From M30B80 sp965656935 (GTDB lineage Bacteria > Pseudomonadota > Alphaproteobacteria > Rhodobacterales > Rhodobacteraceae), in contig CBFHMG010000004.1 in NCBI GenBank assembly GCA_965656935.1, forward strand, positions 140,357 through 204,356: 64,000 nt of DNA, in the 5' to 3' direction. The translations under genes were made by a program, and so were the position numbers. Shown in pieces: positions 54,629 to 63,821 of the stretch (its first letter is position 1; every line of letters begins with the position of its first letter). The notes beneath the pieces were generated by a model, which saw only the letters and a list, made by a program, of their open reading frames with translations, had not been told where the DNA came from and did no database searches.

Positions 54629-55138
54629 CTGGTGTCGTGTGCACTATATATGCAACATGAAATCGCCTTCTGGCGCGTTTCGTCGTGCTTTTGATTATTG
54701 GACTGACTTGACTGAGCTACAGCTTCTTTGCACGAAAAAAAACGCTCATTTCCCCAACTTCTTTGGGGGAAGGACTCAATTAGCTCCGGGCGTGGCGAGC
54801 GGGATTCCGGCACGAAAGGGTTCGGAGTAGGCGAGTAGTCAACTCTGAAAACCAGAGCGGTTGATGCAACGTTTCTGGTTGCAGTGTGGATTACAACGCC
54901 TTGCCTCTTTGCAGTCCGTCTTCCGCCACCGCTGTGCCTTCACCATCCTTCGCCACTAAGTGAAGGCATTCAAAGCAGGAACAAACTGTGGAAATGGCGC
55001 TTGACGCTAGTTCGGTACGCTTACTTGCAGAATGGCAAGTTGATGCGGCAACGCGCATTGAAGATTACAACCTGACCTGGGTTAGAAAATCGAGAACAGT
55101 GCAATTATACGGTTCCAGATGTGATTTCTTTTGCTAAC
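54629..55138. other. Island left end: no intact gene recognised
   Basis: About 510 bases of lower GC follow the dusA junction. No integrase, full-length gene or tRNA was recognised. Short open frames on both strands lack ribosome sites. One plus-strand frame (around 54960-55110, TVEMALDASSVRLLAEWQVD) vaguely recalls the IS1 InsA helix-turn-helix region and may be a transposase remnant, but this is weak. Hairpin CCCCAACTTCTTTGGGG at about 54753-54769. Confidence 0.4.
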
Positions 55139-55156
55139 ATGACGCAATGCCGTCAT
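55139..55156. promoter_or_regulatory. Candidate operator (ATGACG-N6-CGTCAT) ahead of the LacI gene
   Basis: A perfect 6-base inverted repeat with a 6-base spacer lies 10 bases upstream of the regulator start. The ATGAC/GTCAT half-sites recur in a palindrome ahead of the first catabolic gene (56233-56244), which suggests one regulator binding both sites. It is a prediction only. Confidence 0.55.
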
Positions 55157-55166
55157 TGTGGTTCTC

Positions 55167-56198
55167 ATGTCTAGAAGACCGACCATCAAAGATGTCGCCC
55201 GCGAGGCAGGCGTCAGCGCTACCACGGTAGATCGCGCGATCAATGGCCGAACGTTGGTCCGAGAAGAGACGATGCGCAAGATCGCGGAGGCCGCCAACCG
55301 GCTGGGCTACCATGGTAAAGGCATCATCCAGGACAAGTTGAATACTTCTGTCCCCGAGGTACGCCTTGGATTTATCCTCCTGAAGAAATCTCAGGAATTT
55401 TACAAAAACTTCGCCCTGCAAATTGAAAAAGAGGTATCAGGCCGGACCGATTACAGAATAATCGCGGACATCCGCTTTTCGTCCTCACAGTCACCCGACG
55501 AATTCGCACGGTTGCTACAAGATCTTGGTCAGCGGTGTGATGCAATCGCCTGTACAGCCGTGAACGACAAGCGGCTTGACCCAGTTGTGCAAGCCCTGCG
55601 GGATAAGGGCGTAGTCGTGGTTTCGGTGCTGAATGATTTTGCCCAAGGGATTAGGAAGGGGTATATCGGCCTTAATAACATGAAGATTGGCCGTACCGCT
55701 GCATGGATGATCACCAAGACGGTCCACCAACCTAGTAAGCTCGCGATCTTTGTCGGGGGCAATCGATGGCATGGCCATGACCTGCGTGAAGTCGGCTTTC
55801 GGTCACTGGTCCGCGAAGTTGATCGTGGCTTTACGGTGCTCGATACGCTTGTAAACCTTGAGACGCGGCAGGTGACGTATGAAGCGACGCTCGACCTGCT
55901 GCATAGGCACCCTGACCTGAAAGGCATCTATGTCGCTGGCGGGGGTATGGAGGGGGCCATCGCTGCGCTGCGCGAAGTCCATGACAGGCCGCATGTTGCG
56001 CTTGTCGTAAACGAATTGACAGCGGAAAGCCGGAGTGCACTGGTCGACGGTTACGCCGTTATGGCGATCGCTACTCCTTTGCCAGAGTTGTGTGCCGCAC
56101 TCGTTGACCAGATGGTGGAATCCAGTTCAAAGGGCGTGGAAGGCGCATCTAGCCAGTACTTTCTGGAGCCAAAGTTGATTTTGCCGGAAATTCTATAA
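55167..56198 (+). CDS. LacI family transcriptional regulator
   Basis: 343 residues from the ATG at 55167 (one at 55158 is possible). The N-terminal LacI helix-turn-helix is clear: RRPTIKDVAREAGVSATTVD, with the hinge region RAINGRTLVREETMRKIAEA. A periplasmic-binding-like effector domain follows (EVRLGFILLKKSQEFYKNFA, GIYVAGGGMEGAIAALREVH). The gene heads a cyclitol catabolic cluster, so its inducer is probably a cyclitol or a breakdown product. ATGAC/GTCAT palindromes flank it. Confidence 0.92.
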   Translation: MSRRPTIKDVAREAGVSATTVDRAINGRTLVREETMRKIAEAANRLGYHGKGIIQDKLNTSVPEVRLGFILLKKSQEFYKNFALQIEKEVSGRTDYRIIADIRFSSSQSPDEFARLLQDLGQRCDAIACTAVNDKRLDPVVQALRDKGVVVVSVLNDFAQGIRKGYIGLNNMKIGRTAAWMITKTVHQPSKLAIFVGGNRWHGHDLREVGFRSLVREVDRGFTVLDTLVNLETRQVTYEATLDLLHRHPDLKGIYVAGGGMEGAIAALREVHDRPHVALVVNELTAESRSALVDGYAVMAIATPLPELCAALVDQMVESSSKGVEGASSQYFLEPKLILPEIL

Positions 56199-56232
56199 TG
56201 ATGTAAAAGCATCATATTGTGACTATACGTGC

Positions 56233-56244
56233 GTCATGAATGAC
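56233..56244. promoter_or_regulatory. Candidate operator (GTCAT-GA-ATGAC) ahead of the catabolic operon
   Basis: A 12-base perfect palindrome lies 110 bases upstream of the isomerase gene. The half-site matches the one at 55139-55156. A second inverted repeat (ATGATG-taaaag-CATCAT, about 56199-56216) directly after the regulator stop may be a weak terminator or another site. Confidence 0.5.
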
Positions 56245-56353
56245 ATAAAGTGAGCGACAATCTATTGACCGAGTCCCAGGTTGAGGCGCAGGTTCCCACC
56301 AGCTTTAGACGGCAGGCGACGTGATCACGTCATGTTTGCCTTGGGGGATAACA

Positions 56354-57169
56354 ATGCAGACCGCACTCAATCACATGACGACGCCCAACCTGTCGTATGT
56401 CGAATTTCTTGACCTTGCAGTGCAGCTTGGTTGTGTCGGAGTAGAAGTGCGTAACGACATTACCCGCACGCTTTTTGACGGGTTGGATGCAGCCAGCGCA
56501 GGGAAAATGGCCGCAGACAAAGGCCTGCGTCTAGTCGGGCTAAGTCAGGTCTATCCGTTCAACAGCTGGGATGACGCGCGCGAGGCCGCTGTTCGTGCGT
56601 TGATCGACACCGCGAAAGCAGCGGGGGCTGAAACCATCAGTCTGATCCCACGCAATGACGGGACCGGTTTGGGCAACGGCGAACGTCAGGCAAATGTGCG
56701 GGTCGCGTTGAAAGGTATCTTGCCGATGCTTCAGGATGCCGACCTTGTCGCATTGGTCGAACCGCTGGGTTTTGGGCGATCTTCGCTGCGGTCCAAGGCG
56801 GAACTGGTTGACGTGATCGATGGAATTGACGGAACGGCCCATTTCAAGCTGGTGCACGACACCTTTCATCATACGCTGGCCGATGGTGGAGCGATTTTCC
56901 CCGAGTATACCGGCATCGTACACATTTCGGGTGTCATTGATCCATCGTTGGGTATCGACCAGATGGAAGACGAACACCGCGTTCTGGTCGATGCCGACGA
57001 CCGACTGGGGAATGTGGCGCAAATTCAGGCATTGCTGGCGGCAGGTTACGACGGGCCAGTCTCGTACGAATGTTTTTCGCCGCAGACCCATGCGCTGACC
57101 GATCCCTACACCGCGATCAGACAGTCATTTGAATTCATTGCCTTGCAACTTAAGCGGGAAGCCGCCTGA
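56354..57169 (+). CDS. TIM-barrel sugar isomerase/epimerase (IolI-like)
   Basis: 271 residues from the ATG at 56354. It is an AP-endonuclease-2-like TIM barrel: LGCVGVEVRNDITRTLFDGL, ISLIPRNDGTG, the metal-site Glu in LVALVEPLGFG, Asp/His in FKLVHDTFHHTLADG, His in TGIVHISGV and the late Glu in VSYECFSPQTHAL. These ligands correspond to the inosose isomerase (IolI) and related families. In this cluster the likely job is isomerising a keto-inositol. It is the first structural gene after the LacI regulator. Confidence 0.82.
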   Translation: MQTALNHMTTPNLSYVEFLDLAVQLGCVGVEVRNDITRTLFDGLDAASAGKMAADKGLRLVGLSQVYPFNSWDDAREAAVRALIDTAKAAGAETISLIPRNDGTGLGNGERQANVRVALKGILPMLQDADLVALVEPLGFGRSSLRSKAELVDVIDGIDGTAHFKLVHDTFHHTLADGGAIFPEYTGIVHISGVIDPSLGIDQMEDEHRVLVDADDRLGNVAQIQALLAAGYDGPVSYECFSPQTHALTDPYTAIRQSFEFIALQLKREAA

Positions 57170-57247
57170 GTCTGGGGATTGATTGCCCCAAACAGGGGTT
57201 CCGGCAGGAGGAACGGTGCGCCGGACACCATTAACGGGAGGAACCCA

Positions 57248-58192
57248 ATGAAAAAGACTCTTATGGCCGCAGGCCTCGCCTCGATGCTGTCCACAGCCGC
57301 TATGGCCGAAAATATCGGCGTTTCCATGGCGCTATTCGATGACAACTTTCTGACAGTGCTTCGGAATGGCATTGAGGAAATGGCGAACGACATGGATGGT
57401 GTGGATGTTCAGATCGAAGATGCGCAAAACGATGTCGCGCGCCAGCTTGATCAGATCAATAACTTCGTGGCGTCTGGTGTCGATGCGATCATCGTCAACC
57501 CGGTTGATACATCGGCAACACAGGCAATGACCGACGCGGCTGCTGCGGCAGGTGTCCCTCTGGTCTTTGTCAACCGTCAGCCTGTCAATGTTGATACGCT
57601 GCCCGATAACCAGGCATTCGTAGCGTCCAATGAAATTGAATCTGGTACGCTGCAAACGTTTGAAATCTGCCAAATGCTACGCGCACAGGGTCTCGGTGGC
57701 GGCGCAAGAGCATATGTCATGATGGGCGAGTTGTCCAACCAGGCGGCTGTTCAGCGTACGAAGGATATCGAAGACATTCTGGGCACCGATATGTGTAACT
57801 TTATCGAAGTTATCGATCAGCAGACTGCAAACTGGTCACGTGAGCAGGCGAACTCTCTGATGACCAACTGGTTGTCGTCCGGCGAGGAATTCCATGCAGT
57901 GATCGCAAACAACGACGAAATGGCACTTGGTGCGATTCAGGCAATGAAATCCGCCGGTATCGACATGGCTGACGTTGTCGTGGGCGGTGTTGACGCCACG
58001 CAGGATGCCTTGGCTGCAATGCAGGCCGGTGATCTGGACGTGACGGTGTTCCAAAATGCTGCGGGTCAGGGTTCAGGCGCATTGAATGCGGCGATCGCGC
58101 TGGCAAATGGTGAAGACGTGGATCAGAAGGTGTATATCCCCTTTGAACTCGTAACACCTGCAAATATCGAAGGCTACCTGTCCGCAAACTAA
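57248..58192 (+). CDS. Sugar/inositol ABC transporter binding protein (IbpA-like)
   Basis: 314 residues from the ATG with a GGGAGGAA ribosome site. A signal peptide (KKTLMAAGLASMLSTAAMA) precedes the Peripla_BP_4 fold: IGVSMALFDDNFLTVLRNGI, NNFVASGVDAIIVNPVDTSA, AVIANNDEMALGAIQAMKSA and VVGGVDATQDALAAMQAGDL. It resembles inositol-binding IbpA of Caulobacter-type systems. A 13-bp hairpin separates it from the permease, as expected for a highly expressed binding protein. Confidence 0.88.
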   Translation: MKKTLMAAGLASMLSTAAMAENIGVSMALFDDNFLTVLRNGIEEMANDMDGVDVQIEDAQNDVARQLDQINNFVASGVDAIIVNPVDTSATQAMTDAAAAAGVPLVFVNRQPVNVDTLPDNQAFVASNEIESGTLQTFEICQMLRAQGLGGGARAYVMMGELSNQAAVQRTKDIEDILGTDMCNFIEVIDQQTANWSREQANSLMTNWLSSGEEFHAVIANNDEMALGAIQAMKSAGIDMADVVVGGVDATQDALAAMQAGDLDVTVFQNAAGQGSGALNAAIALANGEDVDQKVYIPFELVTPANIEGYLSAN

Positions 58193-58211
58193 GCTGGCCA
58201 TACAAGATAGA

Positions 58212-58242
58212 CCTGAGCGGCGCAGTTGATGCGCCGCTCAGG
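58212..58242 (+). other. Intercistronic hairpin after the sugar-binding protein gene
   Basis: A perfect 13-bp stem (CCTGAGCGGCGCA / TGCGCCGCTCAGG) with a 5-base loop lies 19 bases after the stop codon. It has no T-run. It probably stabilises the upstream mRNA or partly ends transcription, making the binding protein more abundant than the permease. Confidence 0.8.
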
Positions 58243-58289
58243 CACATGAAGAGCGGTCAACGAAAGTTGAGCGCCTGTGGAGGGAAAAA

Positions 58290-59375
58290 ATGGCAGATCA
58301 GACATCACATGGAATCGGGGGACTGACCTATGACAAGTCCAAGCGCGCTTGGCCGAATGAGGCAAACGTCTTTATTGCGCTGATCTTGATCATTCTGGCC
58401 TTCGAAGGCCTTGGTCAAATTCTGCCCTATATGAACAACCAGAGCATGCTTTTCGATTTCAATACCGACCGTGACGGCACCATTTTGAATGTTGCCCGGA
58501 TCAAGATCGTGATCTTGCAAGTGTCGATAATCGGGATCATCGCGCTGGGTGTGACGCAAGTCATTATCTCTGGCGGCATTGACCTGTCGTCTGGTCCGCT
58601 CGTCGGCGCTGCGGCGATGATTGTGATGTCATTTGCGCAAACCGAACTGGTTAACGGCCAGCTCAATCCAAAGGCTGTTTTTGGGGCTTGGGCATTTGAT
58701 CTGCCTGTTATCGTACCCATCCTTGTCGGTCTGGCGTTCGGTGCGTTCATCGGCAGTATCAATGGTGGGCTGATCGCCTATACCCGCATTCCCCCGTTCA
58801 TCGCGACGCTCGGCATGTTCCTGATCTGTCGCGGCATTTCTCAGTGGTGGACGAAGGGGCAGCCTGTATCGTTTCCAACAGAAGAATTTGCAGCCATCGG
58901 GTCGGGGATGATGCCGGTGATCTGGTTCGCGTTGCTTGCCATTCTGCTTGGGCTGATCATGAAATTCACGGTCTATGGCAAGCATACCTATGCCATAGGT
59001 TCGAACGAGGACGCGGCCCGGATGTCTGGCATCAACGTCAAGCGGCAAAAGGTCATGGTTTACATGATTGCGTCAATGTTTGCCGCTTTTGCAGCCATCG
59101 TCCTGTGTTCAAAAAACCTGACGGCGCAGGCTGGGATGGGACAGTTTTACGAACTCTATGCCATTGCCATGGCCGTGATCGGCGGTGTCAGCCTGACCGG
59201 CGGGCGTGGTTCTATGGTCGGCACTGTTCTGGGAGCCATGGTGTTCGGCGTGATCCAGTCAGGTTTCACGTTTATCAGGCTTGACGCTTTCTATCAGTTG
59301 ATGGCGATGGGCGCGATCATCATCGGCGCTGTGGTCTTGGATAAGTATCGCCAGCAGCGTGCGATAGCCGGGTGA
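58290..59375 (+). CDS. Sugar/inositol ABC transporter permease (IatP-like)
   Basis: 361 residues with eight to ten hydrophobic helices of the RbsC/BPD_transp_2 family: IIALGVTQVIISGGIDLSSG, SINGGLIAYTRIPPFIATLG, MFLICRGISQWWTKGQPVSF, YGKHTYAIGSNEDAARMSGI and LYAIAMAVIGGVSLTGGRGS. The domain order matches IatP. It works with the binding protein upstream and the ATPase 13 bases downstream. Confidence 0.9.
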   Translation: MADQTSHGIGGLTYDKSKRAWPNEANVFIALILIILAFEGLGQILPYMNNQSMLFDFNTDRDGTILNVARIKIVILQVSIIGIIALGVTQVIISGGIDLSSGPLVGAAAMIVMSFAQTELVNGQLNPKAVFGAWAFDLPVIVPILVGLAFGAFIGSINGGLIAYTRIPPFIATLGMFLICRGISQWWTKGQPVSFPTEEFAAIGSGMMPVIWFALLAILLGLIMKFTVYGKHTYAIGSNEDAARMSGINVKRQKVMVYMIASMFAAFAAIVLCSKNLTAQAGMGQFYELYAIAMAVIGGVSLTGGRGSMVGTVLGAMVFGVIQSGFTFIRLDAFYQLMAMGAIIIGAVVLDKYRQQRAIAG

Positions 59376-59388
59376 AAGGAGATTTCCA

Positions 59389-60171
59389 ATGAGCGAACAA
59401 TTTATTCTCGAGACCCGCGACCTTACTAAACACTATGGTGGCGTTCATGCGCTGGAAGGGGCCAATTTCAAGCTCCGCAAAGGCGAGCACATCGCGATCA
59501 TGGGTGACAACGGCGCCGGCAAATCAACGTTCGTCCGGCAGATTACGGGCGTGGAACAACGTACACGCGGAGATGTAATTTTTGACGGCAAGCAGGTTCA
59601 CTTCTCAGGCCCTCTTGATGCACGCGAGGCCGGAATCGAAACTGTCTTTCAGACCTTGGCATTGGCTGATGATCTGGACGTTCCTGACAACTTGTTTCTG
59701 GGCCGCGAAATCACAAAGTGGAATTTCCTCGGGCCATTCCGCTTGCTGGATTACAAGGCGATGCGTCAGGCAACAATGGATGGGCTTGAAAAGACGGCGG
59801 TGAAAATTCCCAACATTCGGAACGTGATCCGGAACATGTCAGGTGGCCAGCGGCAGTGTGTGGCGATTGCGCGTACGGCTACCTTTCATTCCAAGCTGAC
59901 AATTATGGACGAACCGACCGCCGCCCTGGGTGTTCAGGAGACCGCACAGGTCGAAAACATCATCCGCACTCTGAAAGAGGCTGGCGAACCACTGATCCTT
60001 GTGAGCCACAACATGCGTCAGGTATTTGATCTGGTGGATCGCGTGGTGGTGTTCCGGCGAGGACGCATATGTGCCGACCTCGACATCAAAAACGATAGTG
60101 TCACTGGCGAAGATGTTGTCGGCTATATTACAGGCGCCAAGACACAAGCCGGCTACGAAGACGCAGCATGA
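59389..60171 (+). CDS. Sugar/inositol ABC transporter ATPase (single ABC domain)
   Basis: 260 residues with one ABC domain, as in FrcA-type systems rather than the double-domain RbsA/IatA form. Walker A GDNGAGKSTFVRQI, signature RNMSGGQRQCVAIARTATFH and Walker B LTIMDEPTAALGVQETAQVE are visible, with VSHNMRQVFDLVDRVVVFRR for the switch. The start has GAAAGGAG. Its stop overlaps the start of the SDR gene (ATGA). Confidence 0.9.
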   Translation: MSEQFILETRDLTKHYGGVHALEGANFKLRKGEHIAIMGDNGAGKSTFVRQITGVEQRTRGDVIFDGKQVHFSGPLDAREAGIETVFQTLALADDLDVPDNLFLGREITKWNFLGPFRLLDYKAMRQATMDGLEKTAVKIPNIRNVIRNMSGGQRQCVAIARTATFHSKLTIMDEPTAALGVQETAQVENIIRTLKEAGEPLILVSHNMRQVFDLVDRVVVFRRGRICADLDIKNDSVTGEDVVGYITGAKTQAGYEDAA

Positions 60172-60944
60172 CCGGCGGCACCCATTCTGACACCGCCGCA
60201 TTGGTCATTGGCGGGACGCAAGGGCTCGGCCTTGCCATTGCGTGTCGGCTGGTGTCGGAGGGATGCCGTGATGTCGTAATTGCGGGCCGTGACGCTGCGC
60301 GTGGCGAAGCCGCCGCAGATCGAATAGGAGCCAGTTTCATTTCTGCCGACCTGGAAGATACCGACAGTATTCTGTCACTTGTGGACAGTGCGGCGACTCG
60401 AATGGGACGGATAAGTGCCTTGGTCAATGCAGGTGCGATGACCGACAGGGGTTCAGTACTGAACACAACGCCCGTAATCTTCGACCGTATGATCGCTGCA
60501 AATGTGAAGTCGCCATTTTTCGCGATCCAGAGAGTATCACAACTTGCGATCAAAGCGGGAAAACCGGCCGCGATAGTGAACGTCCTGTCGATGGTCACAC
60601 ATTGCGGTCAATCTTTTCTAGCGCCCTATTCGGCCTCCAAGGCTGCACTGGCGAATGTCACGAAGAACGCTGCAAATGCGCTGCGCGATCACCGTATTCG
60701 TGTGAATGGGATCAACTGCGGATGGATGGATACCCCGGGGGAAGACGCTGTGCAAAAACAGTTCCACGGTGCCGACGACAATTGGTTGGAAGAGGCCGAA
60801 GCGCAGCAGCCGTTCAAGATGTTGGTGAAGCCTGACCATGTCGCTGGACTGGTCAGCTATATGTTGAGTGATGAGGCTGGTGTCATGACCGGATCACTCG
60901 TGGACTTTGACCAGAACGTTGCCGGAGCGTATCCGGAACACTGA
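60168..60944 (+). CDS. Short-chain dehydrogenase/reductase
   Basis: 258 residues. The NAD(P) motif is VIGGTQGLGLAIACRLVSEG, with NAGAMTDRGSVLNTTPVIFD, and the catalytic Ser/Tyr/Lys set in VLSMVTHCGQSFLAPYSASK (Tyr-x3-Lys). The C-terminal INCGWMDTPGEDAVQKQFHG is typical of sugar and cyclitol SDRs. In this operon it probably oxidises a cyclitol or reduces a keto-intermediate. Overlap with the ATPase gene shows coupling. Confidence 0.88.
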   Translation: MTGGTHSDTAALVIGGTQGLGLAIACRLVSEGCRDVVIAGRDAARGEAAADRIGASFISADLEDTDSILSLVDSAATRMGRISALVNAGAMTDRGSVLNTTPVIFDRMIAANVKSPFFAIQRVSQLAIKAGKPAAIVNVLSMVTHCGQSFLAPYSASKAALANVTKNAANALRDHRIRVNGINCGWMDTPGEDAVQKQFHGADDNWLEEAEAQQPFKMLVKPDHVAGLVSYMLSDEAGVMTGSLVDFDQNVAGAYPEH

Positions 60945-60988
60945 AACACACCGGGCGATGCCCTGACGCAAAAAGAAAGAGATAACGA

Positions 60989-61981
60989 ATGTCTATCAGA
61001 TTTGCCGTGCTTGGGGCCGGCCGCATCGGACAGGTGCATGCAAAAGCGGTTTCATCAGTCCCAGGCGCAACATTGATTGCGATCGCCGATCCAGTTGAAG
61101 AGGCAGCGAAACACATTAGTGAAAGTTATGGTTGCGACATTCGAACACTGGATACCATCCTGTCGTCTGATGACGTTGATGCCGTCATTATCTGCACTCC
61201 CACCGATACACATGCCGATCTGATCGAGCGTTTTGTTAAGGCCGGCAAAGCCGTCTTTTGCGAAAAGCCGGTCGATCTCGACGTCGAACGCGCCCGCAGG
61301 GTGGTTGACACGGTCGCGGCTGAAAATGGCCAACTCATGGTCGGCTTCCAGCGTCGGTTCGATCCCGATTTCATGGCGCTGAAAAAGGCGATCGACGACG
61401 GTGTGATCGGCGACGTCGAAATGGTGACACTGACCAGCCGTGACCCAGGTGCGCCGCCTGCCGATTACATCAGACGCTCGGGCGGGATTTTTCGCGATAT
61501 GACCATCCATGACTTCGACGTAGCCCGCTGGCTGTTGGGTGAAGAGGTGACATCCGTGCAGGCGGCGGCCTCTGTCTTGACCGATCCTGCGATCAAGGAG
61601 CTGGGCGACTACGACAGCGTCAACGTGATCCTGATGACCGAAAGCGGCAAGCAGTGCACGATCAACAATACTCGCCGCGCAACCTACGGCTACGATCAGC
61701 GGATCGAGGTCCACGGATCGCAGGGGTCTGTTTCAGCTGAAAACCACCGCGAAAGCCGTATCGAGATCGCCAATGCGTCAGGGTATACGCGCCCGCCGCT
61801 TCTGAATTTCTTCATGTCGCGCTACACCGCCGCCTATGCCAACGAAATCGCGTCTTTTGTGGATGCGGTTGCGAACGGCAAACCGACCGTGACGACTGGT
61901 CTGGACGGGTTGAAAGCACTGGAACTGGCCGATGCTGCGTTGCGGTCGGTGAAAACCGGGAAGGCCGTCAAACTAAACTAA
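60989..61981 (+). CDS. iolG: Inositol 2-dehydrogenase (Gfo/Idh/MocA family)
   Basis: 330 residues. Rossmann start RFAVLGAGRIGQVHAKAVSS, the EKP catalytic lysine in AVFCEKPVDLDVERARR, and the substrate region PADYIRRSGGIFRDMTIHDF with DVARWLLGEE, all diagnostic of IolG. It oxidises myo-inositol to scyllo-inosose using NAD. It stands between an SDR gene and purU in the cluster. Confidence 0.92.
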   Translation: MSIRFAVLGAGRIGQVHAKAVSSVPGATLIAIADPVEEAAKHISESYGCDIRTLDTILSSDDVDAVIICTPTDTHADLIERFVKAGKAVFCEKPVDLDVERARRVVDTVAAENGQLMVGFQRRFDPDFMALKKAIDDGVIGDVEMVTLTSRDPGAPPADYIRRSGGIFRDMTIHDFDVARWLLGEEVTSVQAAASVLTDPAIKELGDYDSVNVILMTESGKQCTINNTRRATYGYDQRIEVHGSQGSVSAENHRESRIEIANASGYTRPPLLNFFMSRYTAAYANEIASFVDAVANGKPTVTTGLDGLKALELADAALRSVKTGKAVKLN

Positions 61982-62127
61982 GTCAGGCAGTTGGGGCAAA
62001 AGCGCCGCGCCATTGCCCAAGTAGCGTGTCGGCGCGGTGTTTTGACCTTCGCGATAAAGGGGCCGCATTGCAAGACTGGTCCAACTGCGTCTGACGTGAC
62101 GGCTGCAAAGAGAGAAAGATCTGACCC

Positions 62128-63012
62128 ATGAACAGTTTCGCGCTTCGCGTTCAATGTGCATCCAGACGTGGAACCGTTGCTGCGATTTCCGCCTATCTGG
62201 CGGAGGCGGGTTGCAACATCATTGATAGTGCCCAGTTTGACGATGCGGACACCGGCAATTTCTTCATGCGGATCAGTTTTCGTTCGGAAGAGGGACGTGC
62301 GCTGGATGATCTGCGCGCTGGCTTTGGCCCAATCGCGGAACGGTTCGGCATGGAGGCCGATTTCTTTGACGAGGCCGTCAAGCAGAAGGTCGTGATCATG
62401 GTCAGCCGCTTTGGCCATTGTCTGAATGATCTGCTTTATCGGTGGCAGATCGGAGCGCTGCCGGTGGATATCGTTGGCGTGATTTCGAACCACATGAACT
62501 ATCAAAAGGCCGTCGTGAACCACGACCTGCCGTTCCACTGCATCAGGGTCACGAAAGGAAATAAGCCCGAGGCCGAGGCACGGATCATGCAGGTGGTCGA
62601 AGAGACAGGCGCGGAACTGATCGTGCTGGCGCGGTACATGCAGATTCTTTCCGATGAGATGTGCCGTAAGATGTCTGGGCGGATTATCAATATCCACCAC
62701 TCTTTCCTGCCTAGCTTCAAGGGGGCCAACCCATACAAGCAGGCCTTTGAGCGGGGTGTGAAACTGATCGGTGCGACATCGCACTATGTGACCGCTGATC
62801 TGGATGAAGGTCCGATCATTGAACAGGACACCACTCGCGTGACCCATGCGCAATCGGCAGAGGATTATGTCTCCCTGGGGCGTGATGTCGAGGCGCAAGT
62901 TTTGTCACGTGCGATCCATGCACATGTGCATGGTCGTGTCTTTATCAACGGTGACAAGACGGTCGTATTTCCGGCATCGCCGGGGTCTTACGCATCAGAG
63001 CGGATGGGTTAA
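62128..63012 (+). CDS. purU: Formyltetrahydrofolate deformylase
   Basis: 294 residues. An ACT domain occupies residues 1-80 (VQCASRRGTVAAISAYLAEA, FDDADTGNFFMRISFRSEEG), followed by the formyltransferase-like catalytic domain: VSRFGHCLNDLLYRWQIGAL, IVGVISNHMNYQKAVVNHDL, INIHHSFLPSFKGANPYKQA and the catalytic Asp in TADLDEGPIIEQDT. It releases formate from 10-formyl-THF. Its presence inside an inositol cluster is unusual and suggests a one-carbon unit arises from the substrate, for example a methylated cyclitol. Confidence 0.94.
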   Translation: MNSFALRVQCASRRGTVAAISAYLAEAGCNIIDSAQFDDADTGNFFMRISFRSEEGRALDDLRAGFGPIAERFGMEADFFDEAVKQKVVIMVSRFGHCLNDLLYRWQIGALPVDIVGVISNHMNYQKAVVNHDLPFHCIRVTKGNKPEAEARIMQVVEETGAELIVLARYMQILSDEMCRKMSGRIINIHHSFLPSFKGANPYKQAFERGVKLIGATSHYVTADLDEGPIIEQDTTRVTHAQSAEDYVSLGRDVEAQVLSRAIHAHVHGRVFINGDKTVVFPASPGSYASERMG

Positions 63013-63029
63013 TGGGGCAGGAACCGACA

Positions 63030-63821
63030 ATGACCAAACCACTTGATCTTATCACAATTGGCCGTTCATCGGTTGATCTTTACGGCGCGCAACTTGGCGG
63101 GTGGTTGGAGGACATGGCGTCGTTCGACAAGTATATCGGTGGCAGCCCTACCAACATCGCCTGTGGCACAGCGCGTTTGGGGCTGAGGTCTGCGGTCATT
63201 ACCGGTGTCGGTAACGAACATAGGGGGCGTTTTATCCGCGAACAGCTGGGCCGTGAGGGTGTGAACACCGATGGCGTGAAAATCGACCTCGACCGGCTGA
63301 CCGCGCTGGTGCTTCTGGGTATTCGCGACGAAGAGCAGTTTCCTTTGATTTTCTACCGCGAGAATTGCGCGGATATGGGGCTGACAGTCGATGATATCGA
63401 CGCAAATTTCATCACATCCGCGCGCTCGGTCGTGGCCACCGCACACACCTGAGCCATCCGCAGGTCGAGGCCGCGACGTTGAAGGCGCTTGAGATTGCGC
63501 GTGCCAACGGCCAGAAGACGGCGCTGGACATTGATTACCGCCCGAACCTTTGGGGCGTGGCGGGCCACGACGACGGTGAAAGTCGCTTTGTTGAAAGCGA
63601 AGCGGTGACGTCCAAGTTACAATCGACACTGCATTACTTCGACCTGATTGTCGGCACCGAAGAAGAGTTCCATATCGCGGGCGGCACTACAGATACTATC
63701 GCGGCGCTGCGCGCGGTTCGGGCTGTGTCGGATGCAACGCTGGTGTGCAAACGCGGCGCCGAAGGGGCGGTGGCTTTTGAGGGCGATATTCCCGATACCC
63801 TAGACGACGGGCAAATGGGCC
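63030..63821 (+). pseudogene. iolC: 5-dehydro-2-deoxygluconokinase, broken by frameshift and IS insertion
   Basis: The gene starts at 63030 with a GGCAGGAA ribosome site and encodes the IolC N-terminus (DLITIGRSSVDLYGAQLGGW, YIGGSPTNIACGTARLGLRS). Near 63440 one base appears to be missing (accgcacac, expected accggcacac), giving an early TGA at 63450-63452. The continuation in the shifted frame is still IolC-like (ALDIDYRPNLWGVAGHDDGE, DLIVGTEEEFHIAGG, DDGQMG) up to 63821. There an IS element begins, removing the PfkB catalytic C-terminus. A sequencing error could explain the frameshift, but not the insertion. Confidence 0.88.

Noticed and set aside
54960..55110. Possible IS1 InsA remnant near the island left end
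   Set aside because: Only a short stretch is reminiscent, with no terminal repeats or full frame; kept as a remark, not as a mobile element.
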